Shown piece after piece: positions 52,173 through 61,593 of a stretch of DNA of 64,000 bases. Source of the stretch: CALMBW01 sp963779645 (GTDB lineage: Bacteria; Actinomycetota; CADDZG01; WHSQ01); the NCBI GenBank assembly GCA_963779645.1, contig CAVZYX010000005.1:1488001-1552000 (forward strand), read 5' to 3'. A program made the position numbers and the translations under genes. The notes below the pieces were generated by a model. It was not told the DNA's origin and ran no database searches. It was given only the letters and a program-made list of their open reading frames with translations. Positions within the stretch are counted from its first letter, which is position 1. The number at the start of each line of letters is the position of its first letter.

Positions 52173-54854
52173 ATGTACGACTCATTCAAGGACCAGCTGC
52201 CCGACATAGATCCTGAGGAAACATCCGAATGGATCGAGGCGCTCGATTCCGTCATCGACCAGTCACCGGGTCGAGCCCGTTTCCTCTTGCAGCGCATCAT
52301 CTGGCATGCAAGGAAGAGGCAGATCGGTGTTCCGCCGATGGTGTCCACCGACTACATCAACACCATCCCCCCCGAGCAGGAGCCCTACTTCCCGGGGGAC
52401 GAAGAGGTTGAGAAGCGGATCCGAAGGATCATCCGTTGGAACGCGATGGCCATGGTTTCTAGGGCCAACAAAGACCACGAAGGCATCGGTGGTCACCTAT
52501 CGACCTACGCGTCTTCGGCGTCTTTGTTCGAGGTCGGCTTCAACCATTTCTTCAGAGGTAAGGACGCCCCCGGTGGTGGTGATCAGGTCTTCATCCAGGG
52601 ACACGGAGCGCCCGGCATCTACGCGCGCGCCTTCCTCGAAGGAAGGCTCACGGACGACCAACTGGAGAACTTCCGTCAGGAGGTAGCCGGGCAGGGATTA
52701 TCCAGCTACCCACACCCGAGACTGATGCCGGACTTCTGGGAGTTCCCGACCGTGTCGATGGGATTGTCGCCTCTGAATGCCATATACCAGGCGCGCTTCA
52801 ACCGCTATCTGCTTCACCGAGGGATCAAGGACACCTCCGAGCAACGCGTCTGGGGGTTCTTCGGCGACGGGGAGATGGATGAGCCGGAATCGATGGCCGG
52901 TCTATCGCTCGCGACCCGCGAGATGTTGGACAACCTGATCTTCGTCGTCAACTGCAACCTCCAACGACTCGATGGGCCCGTGCGCGGAAACGGCAAGATC
53001 ATCCAAGAGCTCGAATCCATCTTCCGCGGTGCGGGGTGGCATGTGATCAAGGTCGTTTGGGGCCGGGAGTGGGACGACCTGCTCGCACGCGACACAGATG
53101 GTGTTCTCGTTCACAAGATGAACACGACGGTCGACGGCGAGTTCCAGAAGTTCGCCGTCGAATCAGGCGCCTACATCCGCGAGCACTTCTTCGGTCCGGA
53201 CCCTCGCCTCAAGAAACTGGTCGAGCACCTCTCAGATCACGATCTACGCAGGCTCAAGCGCGGGGGACACGACTACAGGAAGTTGTACGCGGCGTATGCG
53301 TCGGCCCTCGAGCTCAAGGGCGCTCCGGTGGTCATCCTCGCGAAGACGGTCAAAGGCTGGGGCTTGGGAGAGAAGATCGCCGGTCGCAACGTGACGCACC
53401 AAGCCAAGAAACTCACTGAAGAAGAACTGAAGACGTTCCGTGACTCACTCGAACTGCCGATCAGCGACAACGAGATAAAGGAAGGACGACCTCCCTACTA
53501 TCACCCGACCGCCAACTCGAAAGAGGTTCAATACCTGTTAGCGAGGAGACACGCGCTGGGGGGTGTTCTTCCGCTGAGGCAGGTAACGGGTACGAATCCC
53601 ACACTTCCTAAGGACGATCTCTACGAGGAGTTCGGGCAGGGCAGCAAACAGCCGGTGTCCACCACGATGGCTTTCGTTCGTCTGCTCCGCAAGCTGCTTC
53701 GAGACAAGAAGGTAGGCAAGCGCATCGTGCCGATCATCCCGGACGAGGCTCGTACATTCGGGATGGAGTCCCTCTTCCCCGACTTCAAGATCTACTCGTC
53801 ACGCGGCCAGCTCTACGACCCCGTCGACTCCGCCCACCTTCTCGCATACAGAGAATCGAAGGAGGGCCAGATCCTCGAAGAGGGGATCACCGAAGCCGGT
53901 TCGATGGCTGCGTTCACTGCAGCCGGGACCTCCTATGCGACGCACGGCGAGCCCATGATCCCCTTCTTCATCTTCTACTCGATGTTCGGATTCCAGCGCA
54001 TCGCCGACTCGATCTGGTCGTTCGCGGATCAGCGGGGGAAAGGCTTCCTTCTCGGCGCTACTTACGGGCGAACGAGCCTTCTAGGTGAGGGCCTGCAACA
54101 CCAGGACGGGCACACGTTGCTGCTTGCTGCCACTAACCCAGCGTGCCTCGCGTACGACCCCGCTTTCGCGTTCGAGGTGGCGACGATCATCCGTGAAGGC
54201 CTGCGACGCATGTACGACGCTAATGAGGATGTCTTCTATTACATAACTCTCTACAACGAGAATTACCCGATGCCAGAACGACCCGCCAACGTTGAGGACG
54301 AGGGGATCCTGAACGGTCTCTATCGCTTCAAAGAGGCACCGGGTCAGCTGAAGCATCGCGCGCAGCTGCTAGGCTCGGGCACGATCCTTCAACAAGCTCT
54401 CCGTGCTCAGGAGCTTCTTGCCGAACATCATGACGTTGGTGCGGACGTTTGGAGTGCCACCTCCTATCAACGGATGAGGCTCGACGGTCTCGAGTCCGAG
54501 CGCTGGAATCGGCTGCATCCGGGACAACCGCGTCGCCTGCCGTACATAACGCGCTGCCTCGAGCCACACGAAGGTCCAGTTGTTGCGGTGTCCGATTCCA
54601 TGAAGGCGATCCCCGATCAGGTGGCAAGGTGGGTGCCGGCTCCCTTCGTCCCTCTCGGGACCGATGGCTTCGGACGCAGCGATGATCGCGAGCAGTTGCG
54701 ACGACACTTCGAGGTGGACGCAGAACACATCGTCGTCGCAACGCTGGCAGCGTTGGCGGAATTAGGCGACGTCAAGACGGAAGAAGTGACCGATGCGATC
54801 GCTCGTTACGGGATCGATCCCGATCGAGTGTCGTCGGCTCTTTTCGATCTTTAG
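52173..54854 (+). CDS. aceE: Pyruvate dehydrogenase E1 component, homodimeric type
   Basis: An 893-residue thiamine diphosphate enzyme, the normal AceE length. The TPP-binding motif begins GDGEMDE at residues 231-237 and runs to the NLIFVVNCN segment. Other marks are GGHLSTYASSASLFE near residue 107 and IQGHGAPG. It decarboxylates pyruvate in the pyruvate dehydrogenase complex. No E2 (aceF) or E3 gene is beside it; in actinobacteria E1 often stands apart. Confidence 0.95.
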   Translation: MYDSFKDQLPDIDPEETSEWIEALDSVIDQSPGRARFLLQRIIWHARKRQIGVPPMVSTDYINTIPPEQEPYFPGDEEVEKRIRRIIRWNAMAMVSRANKDHEGIGGHLSTYASSASLFEVGFNHFFRGKDAPGGGDQVFIQGHGAPGIYARAFLEGRLTDDQLENFRQEVAGQGLSSYPHPRLMPDFWEFPTVSMGLSPLNAIYQARFNRYLLHRGIKDTSEQRVWGFFGDGEMDEPESMAGLSLATREMLDNLIFVVNCNLQRLDGPVRGNGKIIQELESIFRGAGWHVIKVVWGREWDDLLARDTDGVLVHKMNTTVDGEFQKFAVESGAYIREHFFGPDPRLKKLVEHLSDHDLRRLKRGGHDYRKLYAAYASALELKGAPVVILAKTVKGWGLGEKIAGRNVTHQAKKLTEEELKTFRDSLELPISDNEIKEGRPPYYHPTANSKEVQYLLARRHALGGVLPLRQVTGTNPTLPKDDLYEEFGQGSKQPVSTTMAFVRLLRKLLRDKKVGKRIVPIIPDEARTFGMESLFPDFKIYSSRGQLYDPVDSAHLLAYRESKEGQILEEGITEAGSMAAFTAAGTSYATHGEPMIPFFIFYSMFGFQRIADSIWSFADQRGKGFLLGATYGRTSLLGEGLQHQDGHTLLLAATNPACLAYDPAFAFEVATIIREGLRRMYDANEDVFYYITLYNENYPMPERPANVEDEGILNGLYRFKEAPGQLKHRAQLLGSGTILQQALRAQELLAEHHDVGADVWSATSYQRMRLDGLESERWNRLHPGQPRRLPYITRCLEPHEGPVVAVSDSMKAIPDQVARWVPAPFVPLGTDGFGRSDDREQLRRHFEVDAEHIVVATLAALAELGDVKTEEVTDAIARYGIDPDRVSSALFDL

Positions 54855-54857
54855 GCT

Positions 54858-55754
54858 GTGAGCCTTCCTGTATCACGAACGCCGGACGAACGATTCGACG
54901 GGATACCCGGCTACCCATTCCAACCGCATTATCTTCAACTGGTTGGCGATCTTGATGGGCTCCGGATGCACTACGTGGAGGAAGGCGTAGGAGAGCCGCT
55001 CCTGTTGCTCCATGGCGAACCCACATGGAGCTACCTCTACCGGAAGATGATCGGGCCTTTGTCCGGCGTGGCCCGCGTGATCGCACCCGACTACATCGGA
55101 TTCGGCCGCTCCGACAAGGTCGAAGATGGCGAGTGGTACTCATACGACCGCCACGTCGAATCGATCCACCAATTGATAGACATGCTCGATCTTAGCCAGA
55201 TCACTTTGGTCGTTCAGGACTGGGGTGGCCCGATCGGGCTCCGTGTCGCGATGGAAGACCCCGATGCGTTCGCTCGCTTGGTCATCCTCAACACTGGACT
55301 TACACGCCCGGGCCCGAAATGGCCCACCCCTGCCTTCCTGGCGTGGCTCGAGTTCGCGGAGAGCAACCCGGATCTACCCGTATCGATGCTCATCCAGGGC
55401 GCCACTTTCAACGAGGTTCCCGACGATGTCTTGGCGGCTTACGAGGCGCCGTTCCCGACCGTTGGATCCAAAGCCGGGGCGGCGGTCTTTCCAAGTCTGA
55501 TCCCGATCGATGCCACCTCGCCCGGAGCGACCGAGATGCTCGACACGGCTGATGCCCTTGAGAGATGGACGAAACCAACCCTGGTGGCCTTCAGCGATTC
55601 CGACCCACTCTTTCCTCAAGGCGCCGGTGAGAGGATGGCCGGCAGGATCCCTGGAGCTAGATTCGTTGGCATCGCCGAGGCCTCCCATTTTCTACAGGAG
55701 GACCAAGGGGAAAAGATCGCCGAACACATCATCGAGTTTCTGAAGAACACCTAA
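54858..55754 (+). CDS. Haloalkane dehalogenase-like alpha/beta hydrolase
   Basis: A 298-residue hydrolase. The HGEPTW motif (residues 52-57) supplies E54 and W57, the nucleophile is D121 in QDWGG, and the halide-stabilising W122 follows. The acid is probably in SDSDPLFP and the base in EASHF. These match haloalkane dehalogenases (HLD-I type), which cleave carbon-halogen bonds. Substrates cannot be told; some members act on other substrates. GTG start at 54858, 3 nt after aceE. Confidence 0.8.
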   Translation: MSLPVSRTPDERFDGIPGYPFQPHYLQLVGDLDGLRMHYVEEGVGEPLLLLHGEPTWSYLYRKMIGPLSGVARVIAPDYIGFGRSDKVEDGEWYSYDRHVESIHQLIDMLDLSQITLVVQDWGGPIGLRVAMEDPDAFARLVILNTGLTRPGPKWPTPAFLAWLEFAESNPDLPVSMLIQGATFNEVPDDVLAAYEAPFPTVGSKAGAAVFPSLIPIDATSPGATEMLDTADALERWTKPTLVAFSDSDPLFPQGAGERMAGRIPGARFVGIAEASHFLQEDQGEKIAEHIIEFLKNT

Positions 55755-55767
55755 CCAAGGAGGAACC

Positions 55768-56373
55768 ATGTCCGATCTTCTAACCCGCGACCGACTCGTT
55801 ATCAACCAGAAGGTGAAGATCATCGAGGTCAACAACGAGTTCAAGATCTCAGATGAAGAGGGGAACCAGATCGGCGTCATCAGGCAAGAGGGCCAATCGG
55901 CCCTAAAGAAGGTGCTCCGTGTGGTCGGTGACGTGGACCAGTTCCTTACCCACACCCTTGCCGTGTACGACGCTCAAGACAACAAGGTGGTCGAACTCAC
56001 CCGGCCCAGAAAGATCTTCAAGTCGAAGTTGCTCATCAAGGACGGACAGGGCCGTGACGTCGGTCGGATCGTTCAAGACAACGTGTTCGGAAAGATCCGC
56101 TTCAAGCTCGAGGGAGCTCAAGGCGAAGATCTCGGCGCGATCAAAGCCGAGAACTGGCGAGCTTGGGACTTCGTCATCGTGGATACGCAGGACAAGGAGG
56201 TCGGCCGGATCACGAAGAAGTGGGAAGGTCTGATGAAGAACATGTTCACCACAGCAGACAACTATGTCCTCGAGGTGGATCCTTCAGTGCAGGGTGACTT
56301 CCGACTGATCGCTCTCGCTTCAGCCGCGGGGATCGACACCGCGCTTAAGCAGGACTCGCGGGGGCTCAGCTAG
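55768..56373 (+). CDS. LURP-one-related / scramblase-like protein
   Basis: A 201-residue protein with a repeated beta-barrel pattern: several strands containing VNNEFKISDEEGN, KKVLRVVGD and VVELTRPRKIFKSK. It fits the LURP-one/phospholipid scramblase fold. Its role in bacteria is unknown. AAGGAGGAACC precedes ATG 55768. Same direction as the dehalogenase and 14 nt downstream. Confidence 0.7.
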   Translation: MSDLLTRDRLVINQKVKIIEVNNEFKISDEEGNQIGVIRQEGQSALKKVLRVVGDVDQFLTHTLAVYDAQDNKVVELTRPRKIFKSKLLIKDGQGRDVGRIVQDNVFGKIRFKLEGAQGEDLGAIKAENWRAWDFVIVDTQDKEVGRITKKWEGLMKNMFTTADNYVLEVDPSVQGDFRLIALASAAGIDTALKQDSRGLS

Positions 56374-56398
56374 CCGAAGTTCTCGAACCGGCCGTTGG

Positions 56399-57877
56399 CT
56401 ATCTGAGGCGGGGTGCACCGGCGAGCGTGGCAACCACGCCCTCCTTGCCCATCCTTGGTCCTCCGGTCACACAGATCAAGATGCACTCGTCCACGTACGG
56501 AGCCCAAATGTGTCCGTCGGGTGAAATCACGATGTCGATGAAGTCGAAGATCCCGGTAGCGGTGCATCGACCCGGCCCGCAAGAGCCCTTGAGAAGAGGG
56601 TCCTTGAGGTCGTTCGCGGTCGTCGTCAAGAACACGGGCCTCTTGTTCAAGGCGTTCGTCGAGATCGTGATGTAGCCGTTCCAGGTGGTGTCCCCGTAAT
56701 CGGACGATGCCGGGCAGCGGTCCTCGTCACGGCAGTGCTCACCGAACTCCGGCTTGTTGGGTCCATTCGTGGTGCCCATGTAAGTCAAGGCGATGTGCCC
56801 CGGCTTTCCAACATCGAGTGCCGGCAGGTTTGCCTCGTTGACTCCAGGTGATCCGACCATCATCGGCTTTGACCAGGTCTTGCCGCCATCTTTCGAGGTT
56901 GCGAGGTAGGGGAGGCGGTCCAGTCCGATCCACAGGTAGTAGATGTTGCCTGCCTCGTCCACGGCGACGCTCGGGTCCGCATCACCCTCACCGGCTTTCT
57001 TGTTCACCTCGACGGTTTCCCAGGTGAGACCCTCATCCTGGCTGATGGCTAGAAAGGGACGCTCGCAGTAACCGCGCGGGAGATACACATTGCCCTTGCT
57101 GTCCACGAATCCGTGGCCATGCAGACCACCACAAACACCGGGTGCCCCGATGCCGGAGTCTTCTTCGCTCGGATCGTAGCCAGCGAAGGCCGGGGAACCC
57201 GTGGGCGACCAGGTGACACCGCCTGTCGTTGATTTGCTGCAGGCGGAACTAGCCACGTCGTTCCAGCAGTAGTACACGAGATTCTCGAAACCGACGGGAA
57301 CCGATGTCTTGGGCGGGCCACCGAACAGCGTCTGGTGGTCGTTGACCGGACGGCCGCATGCAAGCGGATTCGTGATCCAGCTTTCGCCGCCGTCATCGCT
57401 GTAAGACATGATCGAGCAATCAACGGTGAGATCGATCGTGTAAACGCGGGATGCGTCCTTGTCCGACAAGCGATTGTCGACGAAGGTGTAGGGGTCGAGG
57501 GTTAGGAGGTGGGTATTGCGATCGCCTACCTGAGGAGAAGCGTCCTCCCAGGACTTGCCTTGGTCTTTGGATCGCATCACGACCACTCGGGTGTTCGACT
57601 GGATCGCCGACGTGAACACCCAACCACTGTTGGTGACACCGATCGTGGGCTCGCCGGAGTCGATCCCTAGGCGGAAGAGCTTCGCATCGGGCCGGGCGCC
57701 GTTGTAAGCGATCTTCTTGCCACCTGCTACGTGGGCTACTGCCCTGCCACCGGAGCCATCCGAGCCTTTACTTCCTTTGGCATCGGCAACCTGTGGGGTG
57801 CTTATCGACAGTGCCAGCGCAACCAGTCCCAGGAGCGCGCCGATCGCTATCGACCGGCGGGTCTTGGTCAGAATCAT
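56399..57877 (-). CDS. Secreted BNR-repeat (sialidase-like) protein
   Basis: A 492-residue exported protein. A signal peptide ends near ADAKG. Five Asp-box (BNR) repeats of SxDxGxTW form are visible (SKDQGKSW, SDDGGESW, STTGGVTW, SQDEGLTW, SKDGGKTW), spaced as a six-bladed propeller. Sialidases have this fold but the arginine triad and nucleophile tyrosine are not clear, so it may be a non-enzymatic propeller. ATG 57877 follows GGGAGGGG. About eight cysteines suggest disulfides. Confidence 0.75.
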   Translation of the reverse strand: MILTKTRRSIAIGALLGLVALALSISTPQVADAKGSKGSDGSGGRAVAHVAGGKKIAYNGARPDAKLFRLGIDSGEPTIGVTNSGWVFTSAIQSNTRVVVMRSKDQGKSWEDASPQVGDRNTHLLTLDPYTFVDNRLSDKDASRVYTIDLTVDCSIMSYSDDGGESWITNPLACGRPVNDHQTLFGGPPKTSVPVGFENLVYYCWNDVASSACSKSTTGGVTWSPTGSPAFAGYDPSEEDSGIGAPGVCGGLHGHGFVDSKGNVYLPRGYCERPFLAISQDEGLTWETVEVNKKAGEGDADPSVAVDEAGNIYYLWIGLDRLPYLATSKDGGKTWSKPMMVGSPGVNEANLPALDVGKPGHIALTYMGTTNGPNKPEFGEHCRDEDRCPASSDYGDTTWNGYITISTNALNKRPVFLTTTANDLKDPLLKGSCGPGRCTATGIFDFIDIVISPDGHIWAPYVDECILICVTGGPRMGKEGVVATLAGAPRLR

Positions 57878-58074
57878 CAGGTCGATCCCCTCCCGAGTTG
57901 GTTTCAGAGTCTTGACCTAACCTTTCGCCCCCTGAGTGCTCCCTCCTGCCCGCCCCTGTCGCAGGTTGCGCCAGGCTGCTGGGAGAACGTCCCAGATGGC
58001 CTGTTCTGCGGGGACTACATAGATAGCCCGCATTCCCTATTGAGCGCGCAGCCCCCGGGGTCAAAACTAGTGGC

Positions 58075-58431
58075 ATGGCACATCGACCGGTTGTTCTGCT
58101 GGTTGACGATGATCCCGGTATGCGGGACCTCCTGGAGACCATCTTCCATACCCATGGAGGTTTCCGGATCGGCGGGGTAGCTCGGGACGGGTTCGAGGGG
58201 GCGATGATGTGCGCCGACGTCCATCCCGACATCGTGGTCCTGGACTACTTCATGCCGCGTTGGGACGGTGCCAAGGCGGCAGAGTTCATGAGGCAGCATT
58301 CGCCAACATCGAAGATCATCGCTTTCTCGGCCGTCCTCGGCGAGTCCCCCGAGTGGGCGGACGAGTTCCTGATCAAGAACGACATCACCAGGCTGATGCC
58401 GCTCGTCGAATCGATGCTGCAGGTCGCTTAG
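58075..58431 (+). CDS. Single-domain response regulator
   Basis: A 118-residue receiver. The acidic triad D11/D12/D13 and phospho-acceptor D57 (VVLDYFMP) are present; S86 is in the switch position. The lysine before the loop is K99 or K101 (LIKND), where the usual KP dipeptide is missing, so signalling may be atypical. It has no output domain. The stop overlaps the thiolase stop by 4 nt. Confidence 0.85.
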   Translation: MAHRPVVLLVDDDPGMRDLLETIFHTHGGFRIGGVARDGFEGAMMCADVHPDIVVLDYFMPRWDGAKAAEFMRQHSPTSKIIAFSAVLGESPEWADEFLIKNDITRLMPLVESMLQVA

Positions 58432-59591
58432 CTCAGACGCTCCACGATCACGGCCATCCCCTGACCTCCACCAACGCACATCGTCTCAAGACCGAACGTC
58501 TTGTCGTCGGTGGCGAGGCCGTTAAGCAGGGTTCCCATGATCCGAGCTCCGGTCATGCCGTAGGGGTGCCCCAGCGCGATCGCTCCACCGCGTGCATTGA
58601 GCTTGGGGTTGAATGGATCCACACCGATCTCGCGGATCGATGCGATCACTTGAGCGGCGAACGCCTCGTTCAACTCGATCAGGTCGATGTCTTCGATCGA
58701 CATGCCCGCCTGCTTCAGAACCTTGCGAGAGGCTTCGATCGGGCCTACCCCCATGATCTCGGGAGCGACACCGGAAACGGCTGAGGCCACGATGCGAGCT
58801 AGGGGAGTGAGGCCGAGCTGCTTGGCGCGCTCGTCGCTCATGATGAGAACCGCCGCCGCTCCATCGTTGAGAGGGCAGGAGTTTCCTGCGGTGACCTTCC
58901 CATCCGGCTTGAACGCAGGCTGGAGGGAAGCGAGTTTCTCGAGGGTTGAGGATGCGCGAGGTCCGTCGTCGACGGATACGACCGTGCCGTCTTCTTTCGT
59001 GTAGTTAACGATCTCGCGAGCGAAGAAGCCATCGTTCTGCGCCGCAACCGCCCGCTCCTGTGAGTTCTGTGCGAAGCGATCCATGTCTTCACGGCTCACG
59101 TCGTACTTCTCGGCAACGTTCTCGGCCGTCATCCCCATCGGGATGTAGACATTCGCTATCTCTGCGTCATCACCGAAGAGCTTGGGGTGCAGTTCTTCCA
59201 TGTCTTTGGGGTAACCCTCGACCTGTGAGATCGACTCGACACCGGCTGCGATGTAGACGTCGCCTTCGCCGGCCTTGATCGCGTGGAAGGCCATCCGGAT
59301 CGTTTGAGTGGACGAAGCACAGAAACGGTTAACCGTTACTCCCGGAACGTGTTCCGGCAGGCCCGAAAGAAGCGCCGCCCGGCGGCCGACGTTCATCCCT
59401 TGCTTGTCTTGCGGGAAACCACAGCCCATCATCACGTCGACGACTTCCCCCGGATCGACCGCGGGTACCTTCTTCATGACTTCCGCTATCGCGAACGCGG
59501 CGAGATCGTCGGGCCTCACGTCGGCAAGCGAACCCTTATTGGCGCGGCCTATCGGCGTGCGTGCGGTCGCAACGATGACTGCTTCCGGCAT
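58428..59591 (-). CDS. Acetyl-CoA acetyltransferase / thiolase
   Basis: A 387-residue thiolase. The nucleophile is C91 (NRFCASS), the catalytic His is in GHPYG (about residue 340) and the second Cys is in CVGGGQG near residue 370. It joins or cleaves acetyl groups on acyl-CoA in beta-oxidation or in acetoacetyl-CoA formation. AAGGAG lies upstream of ATG 59591. It is the last gene of a minus-strand run that starts at the right edge. Confidence 0.92.
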   Translation of the reverse strand: MPEAVIVATARTPIGRANKGSLADVRPDDLAAFAIAEVMKKVPAVDPGEVVDVMMGCGFPQDKQGMNVGRRAALLSGLPEHVPGVTVNRFCASSTQTIRMAFHAIKAGEGDVYIAAGVESISQVEGYPKDMEELHPKLFGDDAEIANVYIPMGMTAENVAEKYDVSREDMDRFAQNSQERAVAAQNDGFFAREIVNYTKEDGTVVSVDDGPRASSTLEKLASLQPAFKPDGKVTAGNSCPLNDGAAAVLIMSDERAKQLGLTPLARIVASAVSGVAPEIMGVGPIEASRKVLKQAGMSIEDIDLIELNEAFAAQVIASIREIGVDPFNPKLNARGGAIALGHPYGMTGARIMGTLLNGLATDDKTFGLETMCVGGGQGMAVIVERLS

Positions 59592-59631
59592 CGGGGGATC
59601 TCCTTAGGTCGGGTTGGAGGACCCCCACACC

Positions 59632-61593
59632 TTAATTCGGAGTGGCGGTTGCTATGAGCGGCACCTTGATGGTGTTGGCGTAGGCGTCCCCGATGTTGGC
59701 TGGGGCGGCTGTCGGCACCATCCACTGCCACTGCTGGCCGTCGATCTCGGTAACCGGGACCGGGGCCAAGGCGTTGTCGGTGTCCCCTGTGACGAAGTAG
59801 TGGACGCCATGACAGGCGAAGCAGCCTTGCCTGTAGCCGGTGGCGGGGTCGGCCGTGTTGCTGTAGTTGGCACCGAGAGCGGGGTCGCCGTAGCACGGCC
59901 GATCCCGATATTCCGTTAGCCGTCCGTCACTCTGCGCTTCCCCGGGCCACGGGCGAGGCGAAGGGTTGTCCCCGGTGCCGTCATCGAGACATGCATCGTC
60001 ACGGTAGTAGGGGACCACCAACGGGTTCAGGAGCGAGTTGGCGTTCTTCATCTCGAACATGTACACGAGGCTTCCGTTGTCCGCGTTGCCGGAGACTTGC
60101 TCCCAGTTCAGGAAAGACGTGGGCTTCGTGAAGGTCGGGTCGGCCGCGTCGAAGTACGCCGGTCCGGTCGGACCATCGTCGACCTGACCGATGTCGTCGT
60201 TCTGTCCGTCGATCGCCACACCCTCGGTCTTGGTCTCGTTGTAGTAGGTCGACACTTGGTCGTGGTTGTAGTCCCACGACGTGTAAAGGCCGTCTGGGGG
60301 GATCGGGTGAACGCGGACGCGATACCGGTAGGTAATCGCATCCCGGTAGAAGGTTTCGGTCTTCGTCACGTTGGTGCCGGAGTCCGCTCCCCAGACCTCT
60401 CGGATCGCTCGGACGGGTCCAGTGATCTCTCCGAGGAGCGCGGAGTTCGCCTCCCAGTTGACCTGCTCGTCCTCGAACCCGACGACCGAGATCGAGGAGT
60501 CGGGCGCCTGCTGGAAGGCACGCCCCTTCCATCGATCGATCAGATCAGGACCGTACTCGGCGACGGTGCCGGGTTTGGTGATGTGGAGCTCGCGAACCAT
60601 CCAGCGACCGGTGGCGCGCCATCCGTACGTGTCAGTGGTGACGGTTACGCCGTCCCGTGGGAAACGGTCACCGGCGTTGCGGGTCTCGGTGACGATCCTC
60701 TCGCCGGATTCTTCGTCGACGAGATACCCACCTGTCTCGGGATCGCGGGCGAAGTCACACACCGTGCCCGAGATGTTCGGGCCGTAGCCGGTGTTCGAGC
60801 TGCCGAGCTTCTCGGGGTCATCGTCGGCGAAGCTGCCACGGTCGATCCAATCGTCGGCATCTGCATCTCGCTGGTATGAGACATAACCGTTGGAGCTGTC
60901 GAAGGTCGAGCCTTGGGGGCTGGTGAAGAGATAGACGTAGCGTTCGGTGGTCGGGTCCAGTGGATCGGTGATCTTGACCTCTTGGCGTGGCCCCGTGATC
61001 CCCTCGGGAGCTCCGGTTGCTTTCGCTCCCGCATCCGAAGCCATGAACACAACCTCGTCGTCGTTGTCGAGCGTGAGGACCGGATCCTCCGTAGCGCCCT
61101 GGTTTTCGGGGTATTCAGCGATGCACTGGCCCGCAGTCTTCTTCCACGATTCAACGTCCCACTCATAGCTGAGCTCTTTGTCGGTTCCGGAGTAGAAGCC
61201 GAAGTCGGAGTTGGGGTTGGCGAGGAAGTAGGGGAAACGCTCGTCCACCTGCACGGGGATCTCTTTCCAAGCTCCCTCGATCATGCTGTACGCAGCGACT
61301 TCGTCCGGGTTGATGTCGCTCCATGCCTCAGCAGGTGGCACTACCAGGGTTCCGGCGTGCGCGTCGCGCTCACCTCTCCCACCGAATGGGTAATCCTCAC
61401 TCGCTCCGTTCGGATAGGGCTTGGCGACACCGTCGGCGGCAGGACCGGACCATCCGGGCAACTGTGCTCCGGTGAGCACTATCGCTTCGACGCTCCTGTT
61501 GGGTAGATCGGAAGGCGCTGCCTTGGCAGATCCGACCGATAGAGACGATGCGATGAGGGCTAGGACGATGAGGGCAGCGTTGCGGGTTTTCAT
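59632..61593 (-). CDS. Large secreted protein with one CxxCH haem-binding motif
   Basis: A 653-residue exported protein. A signal peptide ends near SAKAAP. The bulk is beta-rich with no family I recognise. C591-F-A-C594-H595 is a single c-type haem motif (CxxCH) near the C-terminus (GCFACHGVH). If haem is attached it would be covalent, needing the cytochrome c maturation system. Its ATG at 61593 overlaps the stop of the GH36-like gene (ATGA), so the two are co-expressed. Confidence 0.7.
   Translation of the reverse strand: MKTRNAALIVLALIASSLSVGSAKAAPSDLPNRSVEAIVLTGAQLPGWSGPAADGVAKPYPNGASEDYPFGGRGERDAHAGTLVVPPAEAWSDINPDEVAAYSMIEGAWKEIPVQVDERFPYFLANPNSDFGFYSGTDKELSYEWDVESWKKTAGQCIAEYPENQGATEDPVLTLDNDDEVVFMASDAGAKATGAPEGITGPRQEVKITDPLDPTTERYVYLFTSPQGSTFDSSNGYVSYQRDADADDWIDRGSFADDDPEKLGSSNTGYGPNISGTVCDFARDPETGGYLVDEESGERIVTETRNAGDRFPRDGVTVTTDTYGWRATGRWMVRELHITKPGTVAEYGPDLIDRWKGRAFQQAPDSSISVVGFEDEQVNWEANSALLGEITGPVRAIREVWGADSGTNVTKTETFYRDAITYRYRVRVHPIPPDGLYTSWDYNHDQVSTYYNETKTEGVAIDGQNDDIGQVDDGPTGPAYFDAADPTFTKPTSFLNWEQVSGNADNGSLVYMFEMKNANSLLNPLVVPYYRDDACLDDGTGDNPSPRPWPGEAQSDGRLTEYRDRPCYGDPALGANYSNTADPATGYRQGCFACHGVHYFVTGDTDNALAPVPVTEIDGQQWQWMVPTAAPANIGDAYANTIKVPLIATATPN

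Noticed and set aside
56399..57877. True sialidase
   Set aside because: Asp-boxes are clear but the arginine triad and nucleophile are not seen, so only the BNR fold was claimed.
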